Below the pieces are notes generated by a model. The model was not told the DNA's origin, did not search any database, and was given only the letters and a program-made list of their open reading frames with translations. From positions 18,797,484 through 18,861,483 of the forward strand of contig OY848918.1 of NCBI GenBank assembly GCA_963693285.1: a stretch of DNA of 64,000 nt, written 5' to 3'. Origin of the DNA: Xestospongia muta (taxonomy: Eukaryota > Porifera > Demospongiae > Haplosclerida > Petrosiidae). Made by a program: the position numbers and the translations under genes. Positions 1-12,518 of this stretch are shown here, piece after piece (within the stretch, counting starts at the first letter, position 1; every line of letters begins with the position of its first letter).

Positions 1-1309
1 CTTTACAACATTAGTATCAAGAACATCGTCAAAGAAAATGAAAGCTTAAAACTCACAAAAGAATTTTCAGGCTGCAGAAATGAAGTGCAATTTTCGAAAA
101 GTAAAAAAAAAAATTAACGTGAAGATTTTTTAGTATGCTGTAGAATGATCTGTTCTACTTTACTGTCTCTGTTTTGTCTTCTAAGATTTGTTTATAATAA
201 TTACTAGCTATTATATTATTGATTGACTCATAACTCTATCAAATATGGTATCAATGACAAATCATACTAAAATATATCATAGACCTCTGAATAGAAAGTG
301 CAATATATTGTTTTATAGTTTTTCGTTTTCACTTTTTACAAATATCACAATCATAATAGGTTTGATATCAAATTTTACATTGATGTACACAAAGAGCATA
401 CAGCTAGTACTGACAAGGAGCTAACACTTGATTACTTTAATTTTGAGGAATTGTTAACATCATTACAATTAGCTACATTGTCAACAAATGAATGTTATTA
501 AAATTGATTAACAAGCTAAGCTATCAAGTTTGATTACACTATCTACATATCCCTAACAATGCAAAACCTTACATCACATCACATTGTGTATGTCCATCAA
601 CTTATGAACACAGTACATGCACAACACATGAATGTGACGTGTCACAATGTAAGGATAGAATTGATTTTTAAATTAACATGTGTTCACACATACCAATGTG
701 TTTTATGGCAGACAAAAAAATTATTGAGGCTGTTTGTTGTTTTCATTGCTTGTAACAAGTATCTAGCCAAAGCTACAAGGATCCAAGACCAAAAGAAAAC
801 ACATAAAAATAAGTGGCTAACCAGGTAACTGAAACTGAAACTCTCCTTGTTGGAGATATTGAATAAATATAGGACACACCCACCTTGTTATTTATTTCTA
901 TTGCCTTCTTCATTATCTGTAAAGCAAAGCAAGCAGCAACACTTCAGTCTCCATTTTTGCACTAATTGACTTTATAATAACGAGGCGGTTTTTACTTGAC
1001 ACGAGTCTGCTTGTTTATATGAACAATATTGGCACTACATTATGCTACATGACATGATGCCAAGAATACAACTTGGTGCATATACAAGTGTATTTTTGTG
1101 TACCCACCTTAACTGTTACATTATTCTTTTCATCATCAATTCATTATGAGTGTTTTATTCTACAGGAAGGTATAATGCACTAGTGATACTACTGATACTA
1201 AGAAAGTAGTAGTTCTTTTAAGATATATACAATTTATAAAGGTATTGTAATCCTTTTATTTACTTCATCTATCTATGTGTATATTAGTACTTGTTACTAT
1301 ATGTATATT
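1..1309. other. AT-rich stretch without a recognisable gene
   Basis: No reading frame here shows a recognisable domain or a convincing exon with splice sites. The 89-codon plus-strand frame near 559-828 has no family signature and a composition expected from AT-rich noncoding DNA. I see nothing else of note. Confidence 0.5.
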
Positions 1310-1563
1310 TGTGACCATAAATACAAAAATGGTACCTAATGTGTAAACAAATTTTGAACAAACACTTCTATAGAATTATTGTTTATTTTGTATTTATCAT
1401 TTCCAGTAAGACAATATAATCATAAAGATCAGTAATTGAGCTTGTTACCTACTGAATTTGAATAACTTCCTATTCAAGATGACTGCATAGTGACAATTTG
1501 TATGCAAGTACTTGTTTGAAATTTGTTTGCATGTAAGATACCATTTTGATATTTGTTGCTACA
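1310..1563. mobile_element. MITE-like element, family also found at 18504-18762
   Basis: The left end reads TGTGACCATAAATAC and the right end is an imperfect inverted copy (GATATTTGTTGCTACA). A second copy at 18504-18762 shares both ends and much of the interior, including GAAATTTGTTTGCATGT. Size of about 255 bp and lack of coding potential fit a non-autonomous DNA transposon. The target duplication is not clear. Confidence 0.55.
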
Positions 1564-1959
1564 TTTTTATAATCAATCATTATTTCTTTTATTCGTCTCT
1601 TTGTCCATTTTTTGTTGTTAACAGTTTTATCTATCTTTTTATCTATTAGGTCCAGTACTTAAGATACAACTCACAACATAATGAAGTACTCAATGTGACA
1701 TTATGTGTAATAACCTGTTCATTTTGTGATCAATACATACCTAAGTTATGATAAACTGGACTTTTTAAAATAAATAAGAACCTACATGTACTTACAATAT
1801 ATTTATATATTTACATGTTCATGAAATGATATAGTAATAAAACAAAGTAAATGTATTATATGTACCATATATTATAATGACCAGTGTTCATAATGGAATG
1901 ATAAGATTGATTGATGTCCTTGATGATTAACTCCAAGTATGTATACAGCATGCTATGTT

Positions 1960-3095
1960 GTAGTTTCACCTTTTTTCTCTTGTGGAATAAATAGGTATTC
2001 CTTTTTTGCTTAGCTTGACTGTGCCACAGATTCCAGAACCAGTTTCGTATAGCCATCTACACAAGTATGGACCTGTGTAGTTATATCCATCAGCTGTCAG
2101 GTAAAGAACAACATGAGTTGACAGTGGTAAATCTCCATTTCAGTACTCAGATTTTCCAATGTAGATGTCCCAGTTCCACATGTAGCCACTTTTGGCATCA
2201 GTAAGTACTCAAGCCTTCATCCCTCATTTGTATGGTTTTTTGGGGAGGTACTAAGAAAAGATAGTCAACCATAGAACTGATATCCCCTCCTTTTACTACA
2301 GTCTTGGTTCAAACAGTATATATGATGAGTAGAACTGACTAATCAGGTGAGCAGTGATTGGTTGAATTTTTAATAAGTGATCTTATCCAACTTGTACAAA
2401 GGAAGTATAGTTATCATTGTATGAGAGATGAAGAAATTATAAAAAGAAAAAATCTATGTTGAGATAGGCATGACTTTATGAAAGCTGTCATGGATAAGTG
2501 GCCAATTTGTGCACCAATAAATTAGTATAGATGGTGTACTGACGACACCTATAATGATTACTAATGTTATAAAATTATAGATCTCTCCTGAGATGAATTG
2601 ACGTTAAGTAAAATTATGCACTGAAGGTATAGGAAGGTGCTGTAGATGTTCATCAGGAGAGTTGAGATAATGCTGACTATAAAGGTTTGCTTTCATGTAA
2701 TATTTCATTACTTATTGTGTTTATCCATAGTTGATTGAAATAATCAACAGGTCTGCTCATGAGTTGTTGTCCTGGTTTTACTTGAAATGGAGTAGTAGCA
2801 GTAGAAGTTGAAGTTTAGAGTAGAAACAGCAGACATAGTAGCAGTAACTGTTACATGTAATAAAAGTAGTACTATCGTTTTTATCAAAAACAATTGTCAT
2901 CATCACATAACCAGTACCTTCAAAATCATCATCACTGTAGTTGATATCAATGTCCTCCATCATCTGATGTAATGTATCTGGATCACTTATACTGAGAAAG
3001 TGTGTCATTGGAACTAGAGTTCGATAGAAACCAAAGTGTATGTTGTTGAAAATTACCCCTTGCTGCCAAAGAGGTTCCCTGCTTTGCAATTAAAT
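1960..3095 (-). pseudogene. Decayed piggyBac-like transposase (copy A)
   Basis: Read on the minus strand, fragments in several frames match the order of a piggyBac (PGBD, DDE_Tnp_1_7) transposase. An acidic N-terminal stretch (NYSDDDFEGTG) lies near 2920-2960. Near 2190-2240 comes LPKKPYK, a stop, GMKA, a stop, then VLTDAKSGYMWNWDIYIGK. Near 1980-2080 is ICGTVKLSKKGIP, the family's CGTVR-N-KG-P region. In-frame stops and frame changes throughout mean it encodes no active enzyme. It lies just downstream of the decayed CARD exons, the same order as copy B at 12511-13490 beside the intact CARD exons, so CARD exons and transposon were probably duplicated together. Confidence 0.75.
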
Positions 3096-3314
3096 TGGGT
3101 GGGGCTCCAATTAACTAGATAAAATAAATAAATAATAAATAATAAAATAGATGGTATTTAATGGTAAATATTGATGAGCACTCAATCATTTACAAACAGC
3201 ACAGGATTAACATACAACAGAGAAAGAATAGCATATGAGATCTGTTTAAAATAGGTATATTACATGTATGCAATCATAAAATAATTACATTTCTAAGAAT
3301 TTAATTAAATAATT

Positions 3315-3692
3315 TAATTAAGTAATTGATTTAGCCAATTCTAAAAGTGCAAGTAATTAATAAAGTTCATAAGCATTAAAATACAATATATCATGCCTTT
3401 ATTTTTTTTTCAACTAAGTCCTGTCAATTTAAACTATTATCACTTAAATATATAGAAAAGTTGTGAAGGTGCTAGCATTGTATTTGACATGATCCTTTAG
3501 ATCATCAAGAATTTTATCAATATGATCTGAAATTGTCTCTCTTGTTTCCTTGTCCTTAACCTTTTTCTAAATATACTCAGAAATAAATTCTTTTGAGTAC
3601 AGTTACCTGGCTAGGACAATAGGATCAATATTTAAATGACTCAACAATAATATCAGTACATTGAACTAATGCCCTTCTATTTATTTCACATA
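3315..3692 (-). pseudogene. Decayed duplicate of the CARD exons
   Basis: This segment is clearly homologous to the CARD exon at 13878-14192 and the short last exon at 13799-13821 of the ankyrin-Roc-COR-CARD gene. It carries an in-frame TAG where the intact copy encodes Tyr in the NIYKKV region (near 3568-3576). It also has a 4-bp insertion after the VES codons near 3636-3641. The last-exon acceptor and the ELA start are still visible near 3337-3345. With a stop, a frameshift and a transposon-like insertion at its 5' edge (3693-5112), it cannot encode a CARD and is best read as a dead segmental duplicate. Confidence 0.75.
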
Positions 3693-5112
3693 CAGTAAAA
3701 TTGGAGGTGCTAACACAACACAATGGTGTCAAACTGTATGGTCTTATACTAGCACCTGTATGCTACTGTAGCACTTTGGTGTTACATCAGCACCTGGTAA
3801 TCTTATTACAGCACTACTTTATCAATCAGTAAAGTGCTATGTAATTTACTGTTCATTGCCTTACAGCTAGATGTTGAGAATTGTCTTTAAAAATGTATAA
3901 TAATAACAACTAAAGTATATTATATTTAAGCACAATATAAAAAGAAGTTTCATATGTGTCAGAATTAGTTAATGAATATAGTCCATGGACTTTATTCATT
4001 AACTAATAAACTGCATAAACACAAAAATCTTGTATGTCAGTAGACCAAACAAAGTACATTTGTTTAGTTTTCTGGACTACAAATGCATGCCTGTGTTCAC
4101 TGAAAAATAAAGTCTGAAGAAGATATACTTGTAATAGTACTTCATTTGATACAATGTTCACATCAGATATTTGCCCAAATGTTAATTCATCACAGTCTGC
4201 ACCAAGAACGATACATGCAATTTATTGAAACTTGATACCACTCTGCTTAACCCAATTAGTTCTATACTTAAATGAAATACATGTGTTGATAGAAAATTTG
4301 GTTATCACTAATGAGAGTTTCTAAGTAGCCACAGTCAGATACGTCAAATCTTGGAGCAAAGAGAATGTCCATAATTGCCAAAAGGTTTAAGAAATTCTTC
4401 CAGTATTTATCATCTATATCCAAGTATTAATCATGAAAGTAGAAAACTAGCAAAAGTGTACCTTCAGGAACTTCACTGACAATGACAAGAGGCAAAAAAC
4501 GAGCTAGAGTCCACATCTGTGATGCTAATATGTTATTTTAATGACAACAACACAAAATGTACCACTGACAATTTTGCTTGAAGGATCCATCTATAAGACA
4601 TGATGGCTCAAGGTGGAGTAGGTATGTTGTCATCAGTATACTGTAAACTCAAGCTTTTGATTCTGTCATTAATCGGACACAAAGGGAAATAGTTCTTGTC
4701 GTGAATTAACACCTACAGATGTAGTCATCACAAATACAGCCAATAATTAATACCTTGAGCATATTTTTCATTTCTAAAGGTAATACACCCTCTAAGATAT
4801 CATGCATTATGTCAGGTATCATAGCTCCTTCAGCAACTTCAAAATTAGAGAGTGAGTCCAAAGGTGAACAATAGTTAATTCCATACACAGTTGAGTAATG
4901 TTCAGCTAACTCTGGAGCTGTCTCAATGAGATCACATGGTGAGAATAGGATGTCTGTGTTCATAGTATGAAGTACTTTTCCATAAACTGTATGAGTACAG
5001 TTACAAGTCATTAAAAGATAATGTCACTAACTTTACTCTGGATATCAGATCTGTTGCCAAACAATGTCTGCAAACTCAAAATGATGATCCACACATTTTA
5101 AACCCACCCAGC
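3693..5112 (-). mobile_element. Decayed DNA-transposon-type element with MHDILEGVLP protein fragments, inserted in the CARD pseudogene
   Basis: Comparison with the intact CARD locus (14160-14240) shows that 3693-5112 interrupts otherwise continuous homology. The flanks resume at TTTCACA (left) and CTATAGAATGAAGAG (right). On the minus strand, fragments follow one another in order: a CRHCLATDLI motif (about 5050), PDIMHDILEGVLPLEMK (about 4780-4830), LIDGSFKQNCQWY (about 4570-4610), QMWTLARFLPLVIVSEVPEG (about 4465-4520) and DILFAPRFDVSDCGYLETLI (about 4310-4375). I recall this motif order from transposon-associated proteins in cnidarian and sponge genomes; the superfamily is uncertain. Stops and frameshifts make it non-functional. 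The left 110 bp carries several AGCACC/GGTGCT motifs in both orientations, like subterminal repeats. Confidence 0.6.
3964..4007. repeat. Near-perfect 44-bp palindrome
   Basis: The arms ATTAGTTAATGAAT and ATTCATTAACTAAT flank a self-complementary centre (AGTCCATGGACT). It lies inside the transposon-like insertion and may be one of its structural repeats. Confidence 0.7.
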
Positions 5113-5254
5113 TCTATAGAATGAAGAGACACAACATAAAGTACCAATAATATATCATAGATTATATATAATGAAATGGTTAGTTTGTATCAGATGACTA
5201 CATAATTAAAGTCTTGTGAGATAAACAGACTTTGTAATAATTACATAGTCATGA

Positions 5255-5645
5255 CTTGTGCACTGATAACTTTGATTAGATGGTAAGCTGATAACAACCA
5301 TGTTGATTCCTAATACAAGAAAATTATAGAGCTCTCTAAGGTTGAATTTAAGTTTTGCAAAATTGTGTTCTCAAACTCTGTGATGTTCCTGAAGATGATC
5401 ATCATGAAAGGGAAGATATTAACAGCTGACAATAGATGTTTGATGCAATATTTCATTAATTAATTTGTTTGTCAATATTTTGTTTAAAATAATAGAGAAA
5501 TTCTATTCTAGAGATGTTGCTCGTTAGTCTTGTTTTTCCTTGAAATGGAGTAATACCAGTAGCAGTAGTAGTAGGAAGTGATAGAACAGTAGTAGAAATT
5601 GATGTTGACAATAGCTAGCAGTAGCAGTGATAAAGTGAAGTTGCA
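5255..5645 (-). pseudogene. N-terminal fragment of a piggyBac-like transposase copy
   Basis: This stretch aligns over nearly its whole length with 12833-13260, part of piggyBac-like copy B. Shared blocks include TTGATGCAATATTTCATTA and GAGATGTTGCTC. No reading frame remains open. It lies upstream of the CARD-intron homology at 5113-5180 and is a third, separate copy. Confidence 0.6.
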
Positions 5646-8430
5646 GAGTGTGTTTGTCAATTATGTAATAGTGACTGATTTCAATTCATAGTAATACTAT
5701 GGACACAGTTTATATTATTTCTGTTAAAATGATTAATTAATCAGTTTACTTTTTTCGACAGATTATAAATGCAGTATTTTTTAATTTGACAAGGTCCCTC
5801 TATGATGTCAAGAATATCTATTTATATACATTAATACATTTATGTGGAGATATCTACAGTTACCATAATCTGGTTCATAAAGCTAAGTATCTGTATTAGC
5901 ATATACATTAATACTAAGACTAATGATCCTATAATGAAATAGACTAAATTAACATAATTCATAGATAGATGAAGTTAACAGATTTTTAAATATGTTGTAT
6001 GTAATACTGAGTTGACTGTAGGTATCTGGTGCTAATACTTGAATAAGCCTGAGACCTAGAGCTTGTAATTAAATGAGTACTTGTATCATAAGTAGTGCTG
6101 CTAGTAGCTTTTTTTATCTTTAACCATTTATACTCAGTTGAGCAATGTTTTAAGAAGGAGGAATGCCTTGTTAAAATATAAACAAACACAAACTGAATTC
6201 ATCTCCATGCATTTTAAAGTGTCTGCATCTATTCATCTTTGCAGATGTAGACAGCATTACATGCAATGAACCTTTTATTAAATGTACGTGGAGTGTTAGA
6301 GTGGGAATATTTAGTATATATAGTGTATGCATGTTACTTTTGACAACATTACTAAGTGTATAGGTCAATAATCAGTTGATGAATTGTTGAAATTAGGAGA
6401 CTTTGCAATAGATATAACAAGGATCAACTTCTATATTGATCTGTTCAGAGACTATAGCTGTAAGAGATTATTGAAGTCTAGCAGAGACTATTGGTGTTGC
6501 TGGAGTGTTTCCACTATATATGGTATACTGTGTATAGCAGAGCATATAGAAAATTAAGAGACACATTGAAGTCTGCAAGAGAGTTTGGAAGACTATAGCT
6601 TAGTCAAAATTAACATATAATACTATGAGACATAATGACAAATTGGAACTAAAGAAAACCATTAATTTTGTTGTACATAACATCAAACTTTTCTTTCTTT
6701 CATATTCCTGTTTAGAATTGTCGTAGCACTGTTTGTAATCAATGTACTCTAAACTTTAAACACATTTAATAATATTGTTGATATATACAGTTGTCACCAC
6801 CTTACCATTTTTATTCATCTATCTTGTCATATTATTGACATTGTTTTCTTTACTTATTTCATTATTATTATCAATAATTTGATTATTCCAGTCTTACTTT
6901 TACATATTGAGCTTTACTTGAAACAAAACAAGTAGATAAGTTATTAATGAGAGAAACTATCAAAATATTCTAAAGTCATTGTCTGTATCAATATGTTCTC
7001 AATACATGTATCTAGTTTTAAAGGTTCTTTTACACAGAAATATCAGACAGCCATTCATGGCCAACATGTAATATTACGACGTCAGATTCAGTATTGACAG
7101 AGCAACTAAGTTTTGTCTAGTGGTACTTCACAGCTGTTTGGAACCTAAAAACATGCAGTGTTATTATTGGTCATGTGTATTTATCTAACATTGCTTGTTA
7201 TAGCATATTGGATTGCTGTGCAACACCTTGACCACCACAACACAACTACTAAATTTAAGAGCTTTAAACTATAAACACCTGTCTGACTAATTACGTTATA
7301 TAGTCAAATAACTTGCTTACTGTGTTTTGTGCTGCCATATATTCTATGAAGTTTTCCATTTCCCATAGTCATGCAAAATACTAAAGTACATCAAGTAATT
7401 ATTAACAATTTTCTTAGAATTATACTCTTGTTTCATTAATAAACATAATATCATTAATCCTTCACTAATGTTTGAACTGAATGTGTATCAAGAGGATCAG
7501 CTTGCACTGATATTAATTTATTAACTACTTTATCTATTATTTGCTTCAAATGTGATATGTTTGATAGAAAAACACTTCACAGGATAGCCAGAATAGAGCA
7601 TCTAGTAAGGTAGAGATGTAAAACTACTTTAACATGACCAAACAAATTGCTTTTTTAATCTCTACTAAATGATGATCATGAAAGTTAAAATGTGACATGA
7701 TATGCTGTTTAAAAAGAACCACAGCCAAAGCTGAAAAGACACATTGAGTTGTCTAACAATTTAACTAGTAAATGTAAAAGGATCAGTTGAATAATGGATG
7801 ATAGAGATGTACAATGATTGTTGTATAATCATATGTTTATATAATGGAAGAATTCATTGATGAATAAACAGATAAGGTAAATAAATTATGGAGGAATTTA
7901 TTGATTTAAATGAGTATGAATCAATTATAAATATATTTCATGATGGTTCATGTTACACTTATACATGATGTATAAGTTATATATGAATGAAGTGAGATTC
8001 ATTATATACAATTAAGTAAAAGATGAAATAACTCAACAACTATGCACATATCCATTCATAGAGTCAACCAATCTTCATGTTATATATATCTTTTTCCTGC
8101 TACATATTAATTATTATTGTTTGTAAAGCTTTTTTGATCTCAACAAGAATTGTTTTTGAATATGTTTAGCACAGCTAAATTAGTAGACTGATAACTGTAT
8201 AGCTATCTTCATAATTATATTACAATACATATATCAATGTAAACTTGAGTCATGGTATATTCAACCTTCCTTAAATAAAGGAATGATCCATTTCAAATTC
8301 AAATTAAAGCTATTTGGTTTTCAGCTGAATATCTAAGCTCTAAAAACTATCCTGTAGCCAGCTTTACTTACAAGGTATGACAAAAATACCTTTTATTTAT
8401 AAACTATAATCTGGATTAAAATAGAATTTA
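5646..8430. other. AT-rich intergenic DNA, nothing recognised
   Basis: Only short frames without domain signatures are present on either strand. I recognise no repeat boundary or gene. Confidence 0.45.
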
Positions 8431-9330
8431 TTATCTCTTAACTAATGTTAGTAATATACTCTTGTTGTATTGACATAGTATTTAAGCTAAATTATAGGTT
8501 GTGGTTAAGAAAATGTGTCAACTTCTATGAGTTACACAATCTGTACTGTAGTTATAACAAAATGATGGCTAATACTCTGTGTATTGATTTATTACTACTA
8601 ATGTGTGTAACAAATATCACAGATTTAAAAACGTTATTAGTTATTCAAAATCTACATGCTGTTATACATATCTTTGTAAGTCAACACTAACAACTGACAA
8701 GATTGTTAGTTATAAAATAAGTACTGACTTGTGATTATTAACAGACAAATTAAATATTGCCATAAATTATTGTAAACACTTTATAGAAACTAGCATCTTC
8801 TTTTCCAGCAATTCAATCAAATTTGGTACAAAAATCTAATGTCTCTGCTCTTATTGAATTACATCATTGAACCTGTTTTGATTTTTACTTTAAGTATTCG
8901 TGTTAACAAGTACTCATGACACTTACATAACAAAGTAAACATTACCATATATGGTCATATATGGTTTCTATTATATAAATAGACTATTATAATTAAGCAG
9001 TGTAATATTAAGTATGTTAATTATTTTCATATAACATTCATATACTTTATTGGTTTTATAATTATAAAATTTTTACTAATGTATTATGCATTATAATATG
9101 TTTACATACTAAAGTGTCTAAGCATAGCTCTTCACATGTTGTTGTATCAGCTATTATGAAGTACTGACAGGAGAATAATCTATAATTATAATAATTATAA
9201 TAAATAAGTTGATACTTATGATAATAATACTGCTACAACATATTAATTGTTCAAACTGATTAGCTTTATTGAACATCAATTTTATACTAGCATGTATGTG
9301 TTAGTGTGTACTAATGTAAAACATATATTT
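8431..9330. repeat. Segment duplicated at about 10680-12330
   Basis: Blocks such as TGATGGCTAATACTCTGTGT (8562 and 10757) and GCTATTATGAAGTA (9152 and 12172) occur in the same order at both places, with insertions and deletions between them. Neither copy has a convincing gene, so the 81-codon frame at 8445-8690 is probably not coding. Confidence 0.55.
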
Positions 9331-9715
9331 GACTAACATATAAAATGAATGTTCTTATAGTTTTTAAAATGTAAGATACATATTAAAACAATGATGTATT
9401 CATTGATTAATATAACATGTCACATTTGATTTTGGTTTATTTTCTTTTATGAGATTATCTTCTAATACATACTTTACCATCCCTTTTTACACTCTGGACT
9501 GGGAAATGACGTTCACTTAATTGGACTGAAATATTATATTGTAGTGTGCCAGATACTTAGTGTATATATATTTGACTGTATATGGATAAAGGCTTGAGTT
9601 ACCTACAGAAATCAATATGTTAGAACAATAGCCAGGTTTAGATTCTGTGTACATGATGCACTCATTTATGAGAGTGGTGCCTGGTGCCTAGTTAGTGGGA
9701 AAATGTTAATTTCCA

Positions 9716-10218
9716 CTATTTCTTGAAAGTCAGAACATCCTTAGTATATGTAATTAACTGATCCTTTTTGTCTACACCTCCCATGTAGGTATTGTAAATG
9801 TTAATTATTGCTGACTTTTGTATGGTTTCAGTTTCCTCTTGGGAAGTATTGGTTCGTCTTTGAATCTTCCTTATAGAGTCACTGTCAATAGTAAAAAGGC
9901 TAGCTACAATTTTTTTATCCATCCATTTCATTGTAATATGCTGTCATTTCACATTTTTTTGTTTATTTTTTCTTTTGGAGCCATTTAGGTATTACTTCTC
10001 TGTTTAACCTAACTATACGACAGAATTCAAAAAAAGTTTGAAATAGCTGTCTACATATAAATACAGACTGTAGTTATGAAAAGAGTTGTATCCCTTACCT
10101 TGAAGGTCAATTGTCAGGGAAATAGCAACACAGGTTGACAATGCTAAATCACCATCACTGCCCTTAGATTTCCAGGTTATATAAAAGTTTCAGTTCCATG
10201 TGTATCCACTTTTGGCAC
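9716..10218 (-). pseudogene. C-terminal part of a decayed piggyBac-like transposase
   Basis: The minus-strand frame 9931-9716 reads KWMDKKIVASLFTIDSDS and later NTYMGGVDKKDQL, the conserved C-terminal motifs of piggyBac transposases. Upstream, near 10120-10218, are the AKSGYTWN block (followed by a stop) and GDLALSTCVA, with further stops between. The catalytic core is therefore broken. The sequence continues, in family order, the N-terminal and central blocks at 13490-12511. Both segments meet a TTTGGCA motif, so they were probably one element split by the insertion 10219-12510. Confidence 0.75.
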
Positions 10219-12510
10219 ATGGTATATACATTTTTAAAACAAATAGGAAGTAATGTTTATTAATATTAATTAAATATAATTTATTAATAAATTATAATTG
10301 TTAACAAAGAAGATCAATAACAAATATTAGTGGCTAGAGTAAAAATATTAACGTGACACAAATCAACCAACATCATATCAATCAAGTCAAAGAATATGCA
10401 TTAATTTTTAACTAGACAAAAAAGGACAGTTTAATAATTACCTATGGAGCTAAAAAAAATGCATACTATTTTTAACTACAGAAGGTTCAAACACTGGTAG
10501 TAATTCCACTTTAACCATTAATACTAAATATAGAGGTTTCTAATCCCAAATATTATATAATGAGTCCTTGTCAATGATCTACTTTAGTATCTTAACTAGC
10601 TCTATTCTTGCATCCCTACTTTTCTTCTTATTACGTAAACTATTTAAGGACAATACTATTGTTGTGTCAAAACTGGATTAAAACTGAATTATTGATTATG
10701 TAAAGTGTGTTTCATTTTGTATAAGTGACACATTCTTTACTAAATTGATCTTAAAATGATGGCTAATACTCTGTGTATTGACTGATTATTACTCATGTGT
10801 GTTCTAAATGTCACAGATATTGTTAAATTGTTATCTTTTTAAACAACATATGTTATTTAATTTTCCTTGTCAGTCAACACTAAATAATGACAAAAATGTT
10901 TGTTAATATAAATGTTGGTATGTGGTTAATGAATCAAATCTTTGTAAAAATGATTGTAGCTAGACATTTTATACATACCAACATAAAAAATTAACAGACA
11001 CATATGTGAATGCAACATAAAGTATCTCAATTTAATATCATATCACATTCATATACATCATGTATAGTATGTAGCTTAGATCTTAAAAGAAATCCGAACA
11101 TCGTTAATAATTACTGAAACTGCTTATATTTTAATGCATTTGAAGATTATTTGGTGGGTTTTTCAATATACGTAATCATGAACAATCACTTTTATCACAC
11201 AAGTAACAGGTATCATCTGTACCAGTTTAGGCTAAGAAGAATTTATGATGATTTTTTGAACTTAATATCTTGTTCATATATATATTAAATGTACATTAGT
11301 TCCTGTAAAAACAATCAGTTTCATAAGTGAATGAATAGAGAGTCGGTTGAAGACATTAAATTAATAGTTTAATATAATAAAGAAATAAATGTATTCTCAA
11401 ACAGATAAAGAAATGAAATAATCGATCAATTAATGTATCAAAAATTGATGAACATACTGTGAATGATTTAATAAGTTATATGTCATCTAAATAGACTTAA
11501 TACTTTCATTAATCTATTGGTGAAATGTTTTATAATTATACTTCAATTCAATGGTGGCTAATATTTTGTTAACATTAACAAAAACTATATACATGAACAG
11601 GAAACACATGCATATCTCAGTGAGTATGATAGTATGATGCTCAGGTTATAGATAGCACCAGGACTACCCTTTAGAGCACATATATGATAATCTACACTAG
11701 AACTAATGGTACATTGTCTATAATCAATGTGGCCTTTCCAATTAAATCATATTAAAAGAAATTTATTAGTTATTTATTTCATCAAAATTAAGTAATAAAA
11801 CAGTACAAAAATAAGTAAGAACGAGTCAACATGTTAAAAGAACAATGTCTTAATTAAATGTGATAGTTATTATTTATATTTTAATCAAAATTTGACAAAT
11901 TCCAATGTGTATGTAGAGAAGAAAAAGAAAATAAAGTATTTTCAATTAGTTGGTTGATAACGATGATGTCATGAAACACAGTGATATGAAAAATCAGTTC
12001 ATACTGAATATAGTTATTGGATGTATGAGTGAAGAAATCATGTGTTAGATTATAATTGTTGTAGGATTTACAAATATGAAACTTTCTTTGATGTATTATG
12101 CATTTTAAATTATTGTTGTTTTGTTTATATATTAAGTTTCCAAGCATACGTTTGCATATGTGGTTATAGCTGCTATTATGAAGTAGTGCTAGGAGGATCA
12201 TCTATAAAATATATAATAATTATAATAATATGATGGTTAAGACAATCATACTACCATAACAAGTTTGTTTTTAAATTGATTAGCTTTAACTTAGCATCTA
12301 TTTTAAACTAGCATGTATATTACCACAGTAAAAATTAATAACAGACCTGATTCTATGCCAAGTAAATTGCACATTTCATTAGCAAGTGATTTCTTTTGTA
12401 AAGGACCCTCGACAACACTGATGATATTACCCCATGTTGCTGGAGTAGGCTCATTGTCCAACCAGCTCTGTAGCATCTTTGACATCTTCACCTCATTAGT
12501 GAAATTAGAG
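10219..12510. mobile_element. 2.3-kb insertion splitting a piggyBac remnant
   Basis: The two halves of one piggyBac-like transposase (10218 and 12511) are separated by this segment. TTTGGCAC precedes it (10211-10218) and TTTGGCAT follows at the other junction (12511-12518), resembling an 8-bp target duplication. It contains the second copy of the 8.4-9.3 kb repeat and a solitary death-domain exon at its right end. I see no terminal inverted repeat, so whether it moved as a transposon or as a segmental duplication is open. Confidence 0.45.
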
Positions 12511-12518
12511 TTTGGCAT
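12341..12518 (-). pseudogene. Solitary death-domain exon
   Basis: The minus strand encodes a short death-domain-like piece with SKMLQSWLDNEPTPATWGN followed by ISVVEGPLQKKSLANEMC, the helix 3-6 pattern common in sponge death-domain proteins. It ends at a plausible donor (AATCAG followed by GTCTGT). No acceptor or neighbouring exon in phase was found: the upstream side runs into piggyBac sequence at 12511-12518. It is probably an orphaned exon copy from a death-domain gene, not a complete gene, though a distant splice cannot be excluded. Confidence 0.55.

Noticed and set aside
11881..12233. ORFs on both strands near 12 kb
   Set aside because: They lie in a segment duplicated at 8.4-9.3 kb where the frames are not conserved, and no domain is visible.
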